Below are positions 8,618 through 17,499 of a stretch of DNA of 64,000 nucleotides, piece by piece. The position numbers and the translations under genes were made by a program. The stretch comes from Methylococcaceae bacterium (GTDB lineage: Bacteria > Pseudomonadota > Gammaproteobacteria > Methylococcales > Methylomonadaceae): contig JAUYBL010000014.1 of assembly GCA_030693065.1 (NCBI GenBank), positions 32,409 through 96,408 on the forward strand, written 5' to 3'. The first letter of the stretch is position 1. Every line of letters starts with the position of its first letter. The notes under the pieces are model-generated. The model had not been told where the DNA came from. It saw only the letters and a program-made list of their open reading frames with translations, and ran no database searches.

Positions 8618-8646
8618 TGATGGGCTTCCTTCGTCAGCCCATCCTA
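8618..8646 (-). repeat. REP element, upstream copy flanking the RAYT gene
   Basis: GATGGGCT-TCCTTCGTC-AGCCCATCCTATA, the inverted counterpart of the element at 7988-8018. It sits 17 bp before the start codon of the transposase. The shared outer motif TAGGATGGGCT is the likely recognition tag. Confidence 0.8.
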
Positions 8647-8670
8647 TAAATTACTGTCAAACCACATTCG

Positions 8671-9876
8671 CTACTCGTGCCGCAACGCCTCAATCGGATC
8701 CAGCCGGGCTGCTTTGCGGGCAGGGAAATAGCCGAACACCACGCCTACCGTCGCTGAAAACAAAAAGGCGATAATCACGATGCCGCCTTGGAACACGAAC
8801 GGCACTTGCAACACGCCGGACAGCACCACCGCTGTAGCGAGTGCCAGCACGATGCCGATCAAGCCGCCGAACGAGGACAACACCACAGCCTCTACCAGAA
8901 ACTGCAATAAGACTTCGCGCTCTAAGGCGCCGATGGCAAGACGGATGCCTATTTCACGAGTTCGCTCGGTGACTGAAACCAGCATAATATTCATGATACC
9001 GATGCCGCCGACCAACAAGCTGACCGCACCGACTGCACTGAGTAAACCGGTCATGGTTTGGGTCGTGGTGGATAACATTTTGGCGATTTCTTTCATGTCC
9101 AACACATTAAAATTATCGTCTTCATTAACGGCAAGATGGCGGCGAGTCCGCATGAGTCGGGTAATGTCTTGCTTAACGCGTTCAGTATCCACACCATCCT
9201 TCACCGACACCTTAATCATATTAACGTCCTGGTTACCGGCAATGCGGCGTTGGTAAGTGCGTAGCGGCACCACAATAATGTCGTCCTGATCGGAACCCAT
9301 CGTCGATTGGCCTTTGGATTTCAGCAGACCGATTACCTCGCAGGATAATTTTTGCAGCCGGATGCGATTGTTCAATGGACTTTGAGAGCCAAACAACTTT
9401 GTCGCCACCGTCTGCCCGATTATGCACACCGCCGCGCCGACGCGGGCTTCACTGGCATTGAATATCCGACCTTCGCCGATCTGCTGGTTACTCACCGGAA
9501 AAAACTCTTCGGTACTGCCGGTCACGTTGGTCGACCAGTTTTCGTTGGCGTAAATAGCAGTTGTCGCACCCGATGCCACCGGTGCGACGGCTGCCAGTTC
9601 CGGCACATCTCGGGCGAGCGCTTCGGCATCGGCCACTTTAAATGCTTCCGCACCCGACATCTGACCCGGCCCGATGCGTTTGCCGACGCTGATCATCAAC
9701 AAGTTACTACCTAGACTGGCGATTTGCTGGGTCACCTGTTGCGTAGCGCCACCACCCAAGGTAACTAAGGTAATCACCGCAGCTACCCCGATAATAATGC
9801 CGAGCATGGTTAAAATTGAGCGCATGACATTACGCCGCAATTCTCTTAATGCCAGCAGTAATGCGTTGCCTAACAT
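8671..9876 (-). CDS. MacB-type ABC transporter permease (FtsX-like)
   Basis: A 401-residue inner-membrane subunit of a tripartite ABC exporter. An N-terminal helix (about 20-45, RSILTMLGIIIGVAAVI) is followed by a large periplasmic MacB core domain (about 50-240) and three C-terminal helices (about 280-390) ending in the typical ARKAARLDPIEALRHE tail. E. coli MacB carries the ATPase fused at its N-terminus; here the ATPase is a separate gene whose coding sequence meets this start at one shared base (9876). It is the last gene of the four-gene operon 13313-8671. The exported substrate (antibiotic, peptide, siderophore or lipopeptide) cannot be told from sequence. Confidence 0.92.
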   Translation of the reverse strand: MLGNALLLALRELRRNVMRSILTMLGIIIGVAAVITLVTLGGGATQQVTQQIASLGSNLLMISVGKRIGPGQMSGAEAFKVADAEALARDVPELAAVAPVASGATTAIYANENWSTNVTGSTEEFFPVSNQQIGEGRIFNASEARVGAAVCIIGQTVATKLFGSQSPLNNRIRLQKLSCEVIGLLKSKGQSTMGSDQDDIIVVPLRTYQRRIAGNQDVNMIKVSVKDGVDTERVKQDITRLMRTRRHLAVNEDDNFNVLDMKEIAKMLSTTTQTMTGLLSAVGAVSLLVGGIGIMNIMLVSVTERTREIGIRLAIGALEREVLLQFLVEAVVLSSFGGLIGIVLALATAVVLSGVLQVPFVFQGGIVIIAFLFSATVGVVFGYFPARKAARLDPIEALRHE

Positions 9877-10598
9877 TAGTTTTGCGCTCCATTGTGGTGA
9901 TCGGTTTCGATTAATCCGTCTTTAAAATGCACTATGCGTTTGGCGTAAGCGGCCATGTCCGGTTCGTGAGTAACCATGACCACGGTAATGCCCTGGTCCC
10001 GGTTAAATACGGTGAGCAGCTGCATGATTTCAATACTGCGGGCGGAATCCAGATTGCCGGTGGGCTCATCCGCCAACAGCAATGACGGGCCTGTAACAAT
10101 AGCTCGAGCAATGGCTACGCGCTGTTGCTGACCGCCGGACAATTCGCCAGGGGTATGATTTTCCCGATCCGACAAACCGACCGCCTGCAATGCCTGTCTT
10201 GCCAGCCGGTGGCGGGTAGCTGTGTCGGTGCCGCGATAAATTAGCGGCAATTCCACGTTTTCCAAGGCCGAGGTTCGATTAAGCAAATTAAAGCCTTGAA
10301 AGACAAAACCGAGATAATTACGCCGCAGCAAGGCGCGCTGATTACGGTTTAACGCGCCAACATCGATCCCCTGAAACAAATAGCTGCCTGAGGTTGGCGT
10401 ATCCAGACAACCCAATATGTTCATGCAGGTACTTTTGCCCGAGCCGCTGGGCCCCATAACAGCAACAAATTCACCGGGATAAATACTTAAATTAACCCCG
10501 GCCAGCGCCTGCATCTGTGCATCGCCAGTGCCGTAAATTTTGGTGACATTACGTAGTTCAAGCAGCGGCGTAACGTTGTTATTGGCCGGATCATTCAC
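9876..10598 (-). CDS. MacB/LolD-type ABC transporter ATP-binding protein
   Basis: 240 residues, a complete ABC ATPase. Walker [10 protein letters not shown] is near residue 50, the signature [15 protein letters not shown] near 153, Walker [14 protein letters not shown] near 175 and the switch histidine in VMVTHEP near 213. It would power the permease encoded next (8671-9876). The start overlaps the end of the adaptor gene by 8 bases, indicating translational coupling. This split ATPase/permease layout is common among MacAB-like systems outside the enterics. Confidence 0.93.
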   Translation of the reverse strand: MNDPANNNVTPLLELRNVTKIYGTGDAQMQALAGVNLSIYPGEFVAVMGPSGSGKSTCMNILGCLDTPTSGSYLFQGIDVGALNRNQRALLRRNYLGFVFQGFNLLNRTSALENVELPLIYRGTDTATRHRLARQALQAVGLSDRENHTPGELSGGQQQRVAIARAIVTGPSLLLADEPTGNLDSARSIEIMQLLTVFNRDQGITVVMVTHEPDMAAYAKRIVHFKDGLIETDHHNGAQN

Positions 10599-11880
10599 TC
10601 GCCACCCCAGTGACTAAAGCCGTGCCCTCATCGACAGGGCCACTAATAATTTCTGTCGAAACGCCGTTCGTAGAACCTTTGGTGATAGTTATCGGGGTCA
10701 AACCATTTTCCCCAACCTGCCATACTTGCTGCTCTTTGCCGGCTGAAGAAGCCACCGGCGGTTTGGAATCGGTTCGTGGCGGACGCGGTAACATTGCACC
10801 CAGCAGGCTACTGGATTTTTTCTCAGCCGGAGCGGTTTGCGGCGGCGTAAACCTGAGCACTGCATTGCCTACCAGCAGCACATTTTCTTTTTTATTAACG
10901 GTAATCACTGCGGTGGCAGTCATGCCGGGGCGTAGCGATAGTTCCGAGTTATCTACCGTCAACACGGTTTTATAGGTCACCACACCTTCCTTAGTTTCGG
11001 AGCCGTAGCGGACTTGGGTAATTTTCGCCGGGAAAGTCCGGTCAGGATAAGCATCTACGGTAAACGTGGCCTCCTGCCCTTCCTTTACCACACCGACATC
11101 CGCTTCATCGACATCGACCTGCAACTCCATTTTGGTTAAATCTTCTGCCAGCTTAAACAGCACCGGCGCTTGAAACTGGGAGGCAAACGTTTGACCGGGT
11201 TCTACCGAGCGTTCCAAAACAACGCCGTTAATTGGCGAATGCACAACTGCCTTTTTTATATCAGTGCGGTTCACATCAAAAGCGCCTTGAGTTTGCTCAA
11301 CAACCGCTTTGGCACTCGCCAGATCAGCCTTGGCTCTGGCCAGCGTGGCTTTTGCCGTATCCATATCGTATGGGGCCGGTACCTTGCCGCCGCTTAATTG
11401 CTTAACTTCTTCTAAACGGGCCATTTTTATTTGCGCTTCCTGCAGGGTTGCTTCGGCTTGCAAGACCTTTGCCCGCGCGGACGCCAGCGCCGATTCAGAT
11501 TGCTGGGCTTGCGCCTCCAATCGGGTGGTATCGAGTATTGCCAGAATCTGCCCTACCGTGACGCGATCATTGTAATCAACCAGCACGGTTTTGATGGTAC
11601 CCGACACCTCGATACCAACTTCAACTTCCTTAACCGGTGCCAGTGTGCCGGTAGCGCTAACGGTCACCACCAAATCGCCGCGCCTGACTGGCTCAGTTTG
11701 ATATTGCACCTGTGTGGGACGTTGGTTTTGAACGACGAGAACAATCATTATCAACAGGACAATCCCAACTACCAGCCACCATAGCCAGTGTTTTTTGATG
11801 AATTTATGTTTGCCGTTTGGATCATCAAGACCCAAAGTCTTAGTAATGCTTTGTTCGGCTTTAGTGCTTGTTTCGATCAT
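10591..11880 (-). CDS. MacA-like periplasmic adaptor of ABC exporter
   Basis: 429 residues: a cytoplasmic N-terminal stretch of about 30 residues, one membrane anchor (about 33-51, WLWWLVVGIVLLIMIVLVV), then the membrane-fusion architecture. A barrel-sandwich/lipoyl half (GLIxPxxEVxVGxExSG-like, about 75-110) is followed by an alpha-helical hairpin rich in Ala and Glu (about 115-200, SALASARAKVLQAEATLQEAQ), the second lipoyl half (HSPINGVVLERSVEPGQ), and beta-barrel and proximal domains. A proline/lysine-rich insert (about 350-385) near the C-terminus is unusual. It bridges the MacB-type pump and the outer-membrane channel encoded upstream. It overlaps the outer-membrane gene by 4 bases (ATGA). 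Confidence 0.92.
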   Translation of the reverse strand: MIETSTKAEQSITKTLGLDDPNGKHKFIKKHWLWWLVVGIVLLIMIVLVVQNQRPTQVQYQTEPVRRGDLVVTVSATGTLAPVKEVEVGIEVSGTIKTVLVDYNDRVTVGQILAILDTTRLEAQAQQSESALASARAKVLQAEATLQEAQIKMARLEEVKQLSGGKVPAPYDMDTAKATLARAKADLASAKAVVEQTQGAFDVNRTDIKKAVVHSPINGVVLERSVEPGQTFASQFQAPVLFKLAEDLTKMELQVDVDEADVGVVKEGQEATFTVDAYPDRTFPAKITQVRYGSETKEGVVTYKTVLTVDNSELSLRPGMTATAVITVNKKENVLLVGNAVLRFTPPQTAPAEKKSSSLLGAMLPRPPRTDSKPPVASSAGKEQQVWQVGENGLTPITITKGSTNGVSTEIISGPVDEGTALVTGVASE

Positions 11881-13313
11881 GATTTTTGGGGTGTGTTTTG
11901 AGTGTTTGCGTCCCAGCCGCCGCCTAACGCTTTATAAAGCCGGATCAAATTGGATGCGACTTCCGCATCGCTGAGCGCCAATTGATTCTGCACAGTTAAC
12001 AAAGATCGTTGCGCGTCCAGCACCCGTAGAAAATCGATAGTACCGGAATTGTATTGGCTTTGCGCCAGTGCCAGTGCGCTTTGTCCCGCTATGACTGCGG
12101 CTTGCAGGGTGTCCCGACGAATTTTCTCCTGGGAGAAAGCGACCAGGGCATTTTCCACATCGCGCAAGGCTTGCAGAATTGTCGATTCATAGAGTGCAAA
12201 AGCTTGTTCTTGTAAGGCCGTTTGGATGTCTACATTCCGACGCAGTCGCCCCGCATCGAACAACGTCAACGCGGCATTAGCCACCATTTGAAAGGCCTTG
12301 GCGCTGGCACTGTAAAGATTGGTATAAGCCAGCGCTTCCAAGCCGATATAGCCGGACAAATTAAAATTCGGATAACGTGCCGCCGTGGCAACACCGATTT
12401 GCGCGGTTTGCGCGGCTAGTTTTCGTTCCGAGCGGCGCACGTCTGGGCGTTGCCGCAGCAAATCAGCCGGGATGCCCACAGCTACCGATAAAGCGGTTAC
12501 CGGAATAGCTAGCACCGGCGCCAGCAAAGGTTTCAGCGCACCGGGCGGTTGCCCCACCAGCACTGCAAGGCGGTGTTGTGCTTGCTCCAGGCCAATATGC
12601 AGCGTTGGCAGAGTCGCACGAGTGGTTTCCATATTGAGCTTGGCCTGATCGACATCCAATTGCGTGGTAAGCCCGGCCTGAAATCGCCAATCGGTGAGCT
12701 GATACGTATCTTGTTGCGCCGCTAAATTGGCTTCGGTAATCGCCAGCCGGGCTTGGAAGGAACGCACTTCGACATAATTCAGCGCCGTCTCCGCATATAA
12801 ACTCACCAATACATCGCGTAAGTCTTCTTCAGATGCCTGTAACGTGGCTTCAGCGGCTTCGATACCACGGCGTAATTTACCAAAAACATCCACCTCCCAA
12901 CTGGCATCAAATATATTTGAGTAGAGTTCAGTGGTATTGCCTCGGCCAACTTCCTCGCTAACGCGCGTTTGATTGGCCCCGGCCTTTGCTGAAATCGTAG
13001 GAAATAAATTAGCTTGGGACAATGCGCGTCTGGAGCGAGCCTCGCGCAAACGCGCTTCGGCTTGGCGCAAATCCAGATTCCCCTTCTGCACTTTCGCCAT
13101 CAAGCTGGACAGTACTGGATCGTTAAAAACCGACCACCAGTTTGCAAATGTGCGACTTTCAATTGGCGTCGCCTTGGCTGGCGAATTAACGCTCCAATTT
13201 GCGGGAACAGTACTTGGCGGTTGCTGGTAATCAGGCCCGACCATGCAACCTGTCAACACCAGACTAAGCGAAAACATAACTCTATTGGGGCGAGATTTAA
13301 TTGGATATTTCAT
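11877..13313 (-). CDS. Outer-membrane efflux lipoprotein (TolC/OprM, NodT family)
   Basis: A channel-tunnel protein that completes the exporter. I place the start at the ATG at 13313 (protein MKYPIKSRPNRVMF...), because GAG lies about 7 bases upstream and the signal peptide then has normal length; the open frame extends to 13355 without a better site. The lipobox LVLTGC is followed by MVGPDYQQP, the usual OprM/NodT mature start. Two OEP repeats follow, with Ala/Leu-rich helices and motifs such as NYVEVRSFQARL, QYNSGTIDFLRVLDAQRSL and NQLALSDAEVASNLIRLYKALGGGW near the C-terminus. First gene of the operon with the adaptor, ATPase and permease. Confidence 0.92.
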   Translation of the reverse strand: MKYPIKSRPNRVMFSLSLVLTGCMVGPDYQQPPSTVPANWSVNSPAKATPIESRTFANWWSVFNDPVLSSLMAKVQKGNLDLRQAEARLREARSRRALSQANLFPTISAKAGANQTRVSEEVGRGNTTELYSNIFDASWEVDVFGKLRRGIEAAEATLQASEEDLRDVLVSLYAETALNYVEVRSFQARLAITEANLAAQQDTYQLTDWRFQAGLTTQLDVDQAKLNMETTRATLPTLHIGLEQAQHRLAVLVGQPPGALKPLLAPVLAIPVTALSVAVGIPADLLRQRPDVRRSERKLAAQTAQIGVATAARYPNFNLSGYIGLEALAYTNLYSASAKAFQMVANAALTLFDAGRLRRNVDIQTALQEQAFALYESTILQALRDVENALVAFSQEKIRRDTLQAAVIAGQSALALAQSQYNSGTIDFLRVLDAQRSLLTVQNQLALSDAEVASNLIRLYKALGGGWDANTQNTPQKS

Positions 13314-13355
13314 TATTCTCAACATGGATTCCGTGGTTTTAAAACCTATCTCCAT

Positions 13356-13860
13356 AACAACAGTGAAAAATCAATTGCACTTATGAGTTGAATCTAAGCA
13401 CTATAAAAAGATGAGCGTAAACAACATTATTCAATCTTTACCCTTTGCGCTGCATTTGCTCTGGTTTTATGTGCGGTTTCGCAGAATAAGCCACGATCAG
13501 GATCGCAAATTGTGGGAGGTATTTGGTTACTATTGTACTTTGCGAACTACTGACAAGATGGGGTGTCACTCAGACAGCATTTGATTAATGCTGAGTTTTG
13601 TTTGAATGCCGTCAGCGCTGGCGTGGCTATGGTGAGTTAATTTAGTTGGGTTACCTGCCTCGGGCAGTGATGCGTTTGTTCACGGCCAATCTTGGTACAC
13701 ACTGATTGCGCCAGCACTCGGGATGTTGGCAAATTGCCGCACATTCAGTCAACTAAATAAAACTAAAGCAGGGATGGCGACTAATTTGATAATACCGGCG
13801 CGGCTGGTATGGGTTTGATGCAGCTGCTTTGAATTACACCTCTAAGCAGCTTGGCTGATT
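13356..13860. other. Intergenic region before the exporter operon
   Basis: About 500 bp with no recognisable gene. A 57-codon frame from 13411 (+) has no convincing ribosome site or similarity to anything I know. The promoter of the exporter operon must lie near its left end. Several short dyads occur (for example CTGCC/GGCAG near 13660), but none is terminator-like. Confidence 0.5.
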
Positions 13861-13864
13861 CAAT

Positions 13865-13951
13865 TTACAGAGGCTTTTTTTGATCGTTGTACACGGTATA
13901 AAGTACATACCCTACATAGGCTACCGTTAATAGATAAATTGCTATTCCCAT
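13865..13951 (-). CDS. Possible 28-residue small membrane protein
   Basis: A short frame starting MGIAIYLLTVAYVGY and ending NDQKKPL: one hydrophobic helix (about residues 2-20) with a charged C-terminal tail, preceded by GGGGAAC 5-6 bases before the ATG. This is the shape of tiny membrane subunits such as those that accompany cytochrome bd oxidases or Kdp, but it matches none that I recognise. It lies just downstream of the terminator of the transketolase-like gene, on the same strand. Support is the ribosome site and composition only. Confidence 0.4.
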   Translation of the reverse strand: MGIAIYLLTVAYVGYVLYTVYNDQKKPL

Positions 13952-14003
13952 TTGTTCCCCCTAAAAATCAGTTATTAAATTTGCTGCAATTTCACTAGAA
14001 ACC

Positions 14004-14031
14004 AAAAAGGGCACTTTCGTGCCCTTTCTTT
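14004..14031 (-). terminator. Intrinsic terminator of the transketolase-like gene
   Basis: A 9-bp perfect stem AAAGGGCAC/GTGCCCTTT (14006-14014 and 14019-14027) with a 4-base loop. On the minus strand the stem runs into T residues (CCCTTTTTGG), 10-35 bases after the stop codon at 14041. It also has pyrimidines on the plus side. Confidence 0.85.
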
Positions 14032-14040
14032 TAGAACCGA

Positions 14041-15942
14041 TTAAGCTCTCAGTTCTTTTACTTTCGCGATAATACCCGCTGGATCGATACCTTGATGCGG
14101 GAACTGCTCCCACAAACCGCCACAACCTTCTTTATGCGTGGCGATATGTGCAAACTTCGGCGTCAAGCCGCGTTCCAACAACCATGATCCGAAACGACTG
14201 CCTAAACCAGTCTTGCGGTTGAAAGATTCAACAACCAAGACCAGCGGTGAATTGCCGATTTTAGCCAATGTCTCTTCGTCGATGACGTTCAAGGTTGGTT
14301 TATTGATCAAACCGATGTTGATGCCTTCTTTTTTCAACCGCTCAACAGCATCCAAGGCACGGTATAAAGACTCACCGAAAGCAACGATATAACCGTCTGT
14401 GCCTTCACGGATGACTTCGTCTTTACCTGGAACGAATTTGTAATCGCCGCCAAAGAAGTCATTGCCGTTGGTGTCCAAAATAGTTGGTACTTTAGAACGT
14501 GTTGAGAATACGAAACGTAAGCCTGGATCGAAGAAGATTTTTTCGACAACCGCTTTCATTTGCAACGGATCCGCTGGGAAATACAGGTTGGTGGCATAAG
14601 CGTCATCCAAACCGTTGTCCGCAAAGAAGTTGTTGATACCGAAATGGCAAGTGTTATCCGCCATGTCGTCGATACCTGAATGTGAGAAATGGCTGAGCAC
14701 GTTTGAGTTGTTCAAACGAGCCATGGTGATTTCTGACATCAACATTTCCAAGAATGCTGCGAAAGTACCGAAAATACCTTGTTTGCCTGCTTCCATTCCG
14801 AAACCGGCAGCAGCAGAAAAGTTACCGCGCTCCATAATACCGGATGAAATAAACGTTTCAGGGTAAGCAGTATGGATTTTATGTAAGCCACATGAGCCTT
14901 CCAAATCACTGTCAACGACGCGTACTTTTTCTTTACGTTCTGCTTCAGATAATTTGCTTAAAACGCCAACAACGGCATCGCCAAATACGTTACGGTTGGC
15001 ATCCCATTTGTCGCTAGAGCCTAAGAATGTCGCATCATTTTTCGGTGCTTTAACTTCTTTCAAGAAATCAGCAGCCGCTTGATGACCACGAGTTTCCAGG
15101 TATTCCAATGCAACTTTTACAGAAACAACGTCATGACCGTGAGTTGAACCTTCCAAACCAACGATACCTGGGCACATTGGGCGATGGTTGATTACAGCAA
15201 CAGGGCCGTCAGTGTTGATAGCGGTAACGATACGTTTGTACAAATCATCCAGATCTTCGCCGTCGCCTTCCAATACAGTCAGACCATGACCTGCCAAAGT
15301 TTTAGCCGTTGAAGTACCTTTTAAATATACAGATGGATGGCCAGCGATGGTGACATCGTTGTCGTCGATAATCAGTTTTACATTCAGGTTTTGGGCAACA
15401 GCTAAACGTGCAGCTTCGGCATCGTCACCTTCTTGTTGCGAACCGTCAGAACCTAAACAGAAAACTGTTTTAGAAGTATGTGCCAGCGCCACACCGTTAA
15501 CATAAGGCCACATGTGCCCTAAACGGCCTGAACTGAATTTAACACCAGGAGTAAAGCCTAATTCAGGGTGACCTGGTAAATGTGAATGTGCTGCGCGATA
15601 TTCGGTCAATTTTTCAGCAGGCATATCGCCGTTTAACACTGACATGATGTACTGAGTAGCAACGCGGTGTCCGGCTTCATCAAAAAAGATCGGTACATAT
15701 TTTTCTGCAGAACCGCGGAATAACGCATCCAAAATTACGACTTCAGGCACTGTGTCATATGGACCGCCAGTATGACCGCCCACGCCTCTGGCCGCGCCAG
15801 TTGCGGTAAAAAATACAATTGCATCTCGGAGCAGTTGAATATTGGCTTTTAAACTGGCTCTTAGCTCTGCAGTCAGTGTAGGAACGCTGGCATCCAGTGT
15901 AATACGCTGATAAGCATCAAGATCAATCGGGAATTTAGACAT
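14041..15942 (-). CDS. Transketolase-like thiamine-diphosphate enzyme
   Basis: 633 residues. Layout is that of a transketolase: an N-terminal ThDP-binding domain with GSDGSQQEGDDAEAA (about 164-178) and DDNDVTIAGH (about 193-202), a central pyrimidine-binding domain (about 330-500, with the conserved RxxxVSDLEGS-like stretch near 343), and a C-terminal transketolase_C domain (about 510-630, with LVVESFNRKTGLGS). Transketolases move two-carbon units between sugar phosphates. In methylotrophs this supports pentose regeneration for formaldehyde fixation, and a dihydroxyacetone-synthase-type use is also known. Sequence details, such as GGHTGGPYDTVPE and ending well short of the usual ~665 residues, mark it as a divergent subgroup, so substrate is uncertain. 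It stands alone with its own terminator. Confidence 0.8.
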   Translation of the reverse strand: MSKFPIDLDAYQRITLDASVPTLTAELRASLKANIQLLRDAIVFFTATGAARGVGGHTGGPYDTVPEVVILDALFRGSAEKYVPIFFDEAGHRVATQYIMSVLNGDMPAEKLTEYRAAHSHLPGHPELGFTPGVKFSSGRLGHMWPYVNGVALAHTSKTVFCLGSDGSQQEGDDAEAARLAVAQNLNVKLIIDDNDVTIAGHPSVYLKGTSTAKTLAGHGLTVLEGDGEDLDDLYKRIVTAINTDGPVAVINHRPMCPGIVGLEGSTHGHDVVSVKVALEYLETRGHQAAADFLKEVKAPKNDATFLGSSDKWDANRNVFGDAVVGVLSKLSEAERKEKVRVVDSDLEGSCGLHKIHTAYPETFISSGIMERGNFSAAAGFGMEAGKQGIFGTFAAFLEMLMSEITMARLNNSNVLSHFSHSGIDDMADNTCHFGINNFFADNGLDDAYATNLYFPADPLQMKAVVEKIFFDPGLRFVFSTRSKVPTILDTNGNDFFGGDYKFVPGKDEVIREGTDGYIVAFGESLYRALDAVERLKKEGINIGLINKPTLNVIDEETLAKIGNSPLVLVVESFNRKTGLGSRFGSWLLERGLTPKFAHIATHKEGCGGLWEQFPHQGIDPAGIIAKVKELRA

Positions 15943-16267
15943 ATTTTAAGTTCTCTAAAGTTAAAGGTAAGGTTAAGTTTGGAAGAGGTTAAGACTGCGA
16001 TATAACCACAAATAAAATGCCATCAGCGTCAGATTTGGTAATTACTAAAAGTGTTCTCCATGAACAGTTGCGCCGGTCATTTTAGATATATTAACACCGC
16101 TTTCTGCAAAACACAGTCAAAAGAACGCTAATGAACGCCACATATAAATAAAATCTTAATCTTGCTATATAGATAAATTTATCAGTCTCAGCGGAGTCTT
16201 TTGCCCTGTATAACAAGCAAGCTCTGTTACTATGCCAATTACAGAATAATCTGACTAAAGGGTAACT
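15943..16267. other. Divergent promoter region between transketolase-like gene and fnr
   Basis: 325 bp with the start regions of two divergent genes. It is AT-rich around 16140-16190. The sequence AAAGGGTAACT precedes the fnr ATG as a ribosome site. I see no riboswitch and no clear FNR box here. Confidence 0.5.
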
Positions 16268-17005
16268 ATGCTTGAAATTAACGCACCCAAGATAACGTGC
16301 CCAAACTGCAAACTATCTGAGCTATGCCTGCCTTATGGGTTACAAAAAGACGAAGTCGCGCAACTGGCTAACATCGTTAAAAACAAACGACCTTTGCAAA
16401 CTGACGAATTGCTGTATTCCCAAGGTCAAGCCTGCCAAAGTTTGTACGCGATTAAATCCGGTTCTTTTCGAAGTTTTATCACCACCTCAGAAGGTGTAGA
16501 GCAAACTATGGGCTTTTATTTGCCCGGCGAACTGATGGGCTTGGATTCCTTACAACACGGTCGCTTTACCTGCACCACACAAGCCTTGGAAACCGCCTCG
16601 GTGTGCGAACTGCCAATAATTCACCTGAATGAGTTATGCGCGCAAATCCCCAGTTTACAGACCCAGCTAATGCGTATTTTAGGTAAAGAGATTTCCTCAG
16701 ATCACGACAAAATCATATTACTGGGGCATCGCACAGCCAAAGAAAAAATGGCTACTTTTTTACTGATGCTCTCGCATCGATATAACGCATTGGGGTTTTC
16801 CAGCACTACATTTAACTTATCTATGAGTCGGCAAGATATTGCCAATTTTTTAGGCTTAACAATTGAAACGGTCAGTCGGCAATTGGCTTTTTTAAGTAAG
16901 CAAGGCGTCATCACAGTCAAACAAAGAGGAATTCAAATAAATAACCTCGATTTGCTGAATACCATCGTTAACCCCTGCCCTATTCATTACGTTGTTAATG
17001 AATAA
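16268..17005 (+). CDS. fnr: FNR-type oxygen-sensing transcription regulator
   Basis: A 245-residue CRP/FNR-family regulator. Three N-terminal cysteines (C11, C14, C20; spacing C-x2-C-x5-C) and a fourth in ASVCELP near 117 match the ligands of the oxygen-labile 4Fe-4S cluster of FNR. A cyclic-nucleotide-binding-like beta-roll spans about 30-150, a dimerisation helix follows, and the helix-turn-helix SRQDIANFLGLTIETVSRQL (about 190-209) carries the E-x-x-S-R recognition residues that read TTGAT half-sites. It should activate or repress genes under low oxygen. A TTGAC-N4-ATCAA site lies at 17342-17355, upstream of the small lipoprotein gene next door. Confidence 0.9.
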   Translation: MLEINAPKITCPNCKLSELCLPYGLQKDEVAQLANIVKNKRPLQTDELLYSQGQACQSLYAIKSGSFRSFITTSEGVEQTMGFYLPGELMGLDSLQHGRFTCTTQALETASVCELPIIHLNELCAQIPSLQTQLMRILGKEISSDHDKIILLGHRTAKEKMATFLLMLSHRYNALGFSSTTFNLSMSRQDIANFLGLTIETVSRQLAFLSKQGVITVKQRGIQINNLDLLNTIVNPCPIHYVVNE

Positions 17006-17065
17006 AGCTGCCAGCTGACATCACCGTCCTAACAAACGGCAATATCACGCTGGCGAACACGCTTT

Positions 17066-17179
17066 TTATTTAGCAGATTCTTGTGTAGCCGGCTTGCTTG
17101 GACCGACACCTTGTTCGCCACATGCGACAAGTGATGCGACTGCAATAACTAACAACAAAACGTGGCTGATTGTTTTCAT
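17066..17179 (-). CDS. Small (37-residue) lipoprotein
   Basis: A short gene encoding a signal peptide (MKTISHVLLLVIAVASLVAC) whose lipobox LVAC places the lipidated cysteine at residue 20, leaving a mature tail of only 18 residues rich in Gly, Pro and Gln. It converges on fnr. Function unknown; its size resembles entericidin-like or LptM-like small lipoproteins, but it has the sequence of neither. The long leader (about 160 nt to an FNR-type site) can fold into hairpins, including AUCUCUG/CAGAGAU. Confidence 0.65.
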   Translation of the reverse strand: MKTISHVLLLVIAVASLVACGEQGVGPSKPATQESAK

Positions 17180-17341
17180 AGTGTTTTTTCTCATTATTAT
17201 ATTTAAAAATGCCACCCTTCGCACGAAGCTGCAAGGTCAAAGGAGGGACTAAATAGCCTTACGGCATCTCTGCTTAAACCAACTTCTTCAGAGATCTCTT
17301 AACGGCTTGCGGACAGTATGACAGCAAAAAATTTAATGCTT

Positions 17342-17355
17342 TTGACATAGATCAA
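17342..17355. promoter_or_regulatory. FNR-type binding site
   Basis: TTGAC-ATAG-ATCAA differs from the canonical TTGAT-N4-ATCAA at one base. It lies 163 bp upstream of the small lipoprotein start on its strand and 340 bp from the end of the fnr gene. The adjacent regulator has the matching recognition helix. Confidence 0.6.
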
Positions 17356-17499
17356 AGGGATTAAAAATGGTGGGGAAATAATTTAAACGGGGATAAGTCT
17401 GAAATTACAAAAGGCTCAGTAACGATTCAACTTAACATTCCAAAAACACCTGCACCGCTGGGTTTCGGCTACCGCCTCTACCCAGCCTAGAACATTGGT

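Noticed and set aside
13411..13584. A 57-codon plus-strand open frame with ATG
   Set aside because: No clear ribosome site, no recognisable composition or motif, and it lies in an otherwise empty gap. Not supported as a gene.
17180..17340. A GEMM-like riboswitch before the small lipoprotein
   Set aside because: GGGAC is seen on the opposite strand only, and the GNRA hairpin and P1 strands of GEMM are absent.
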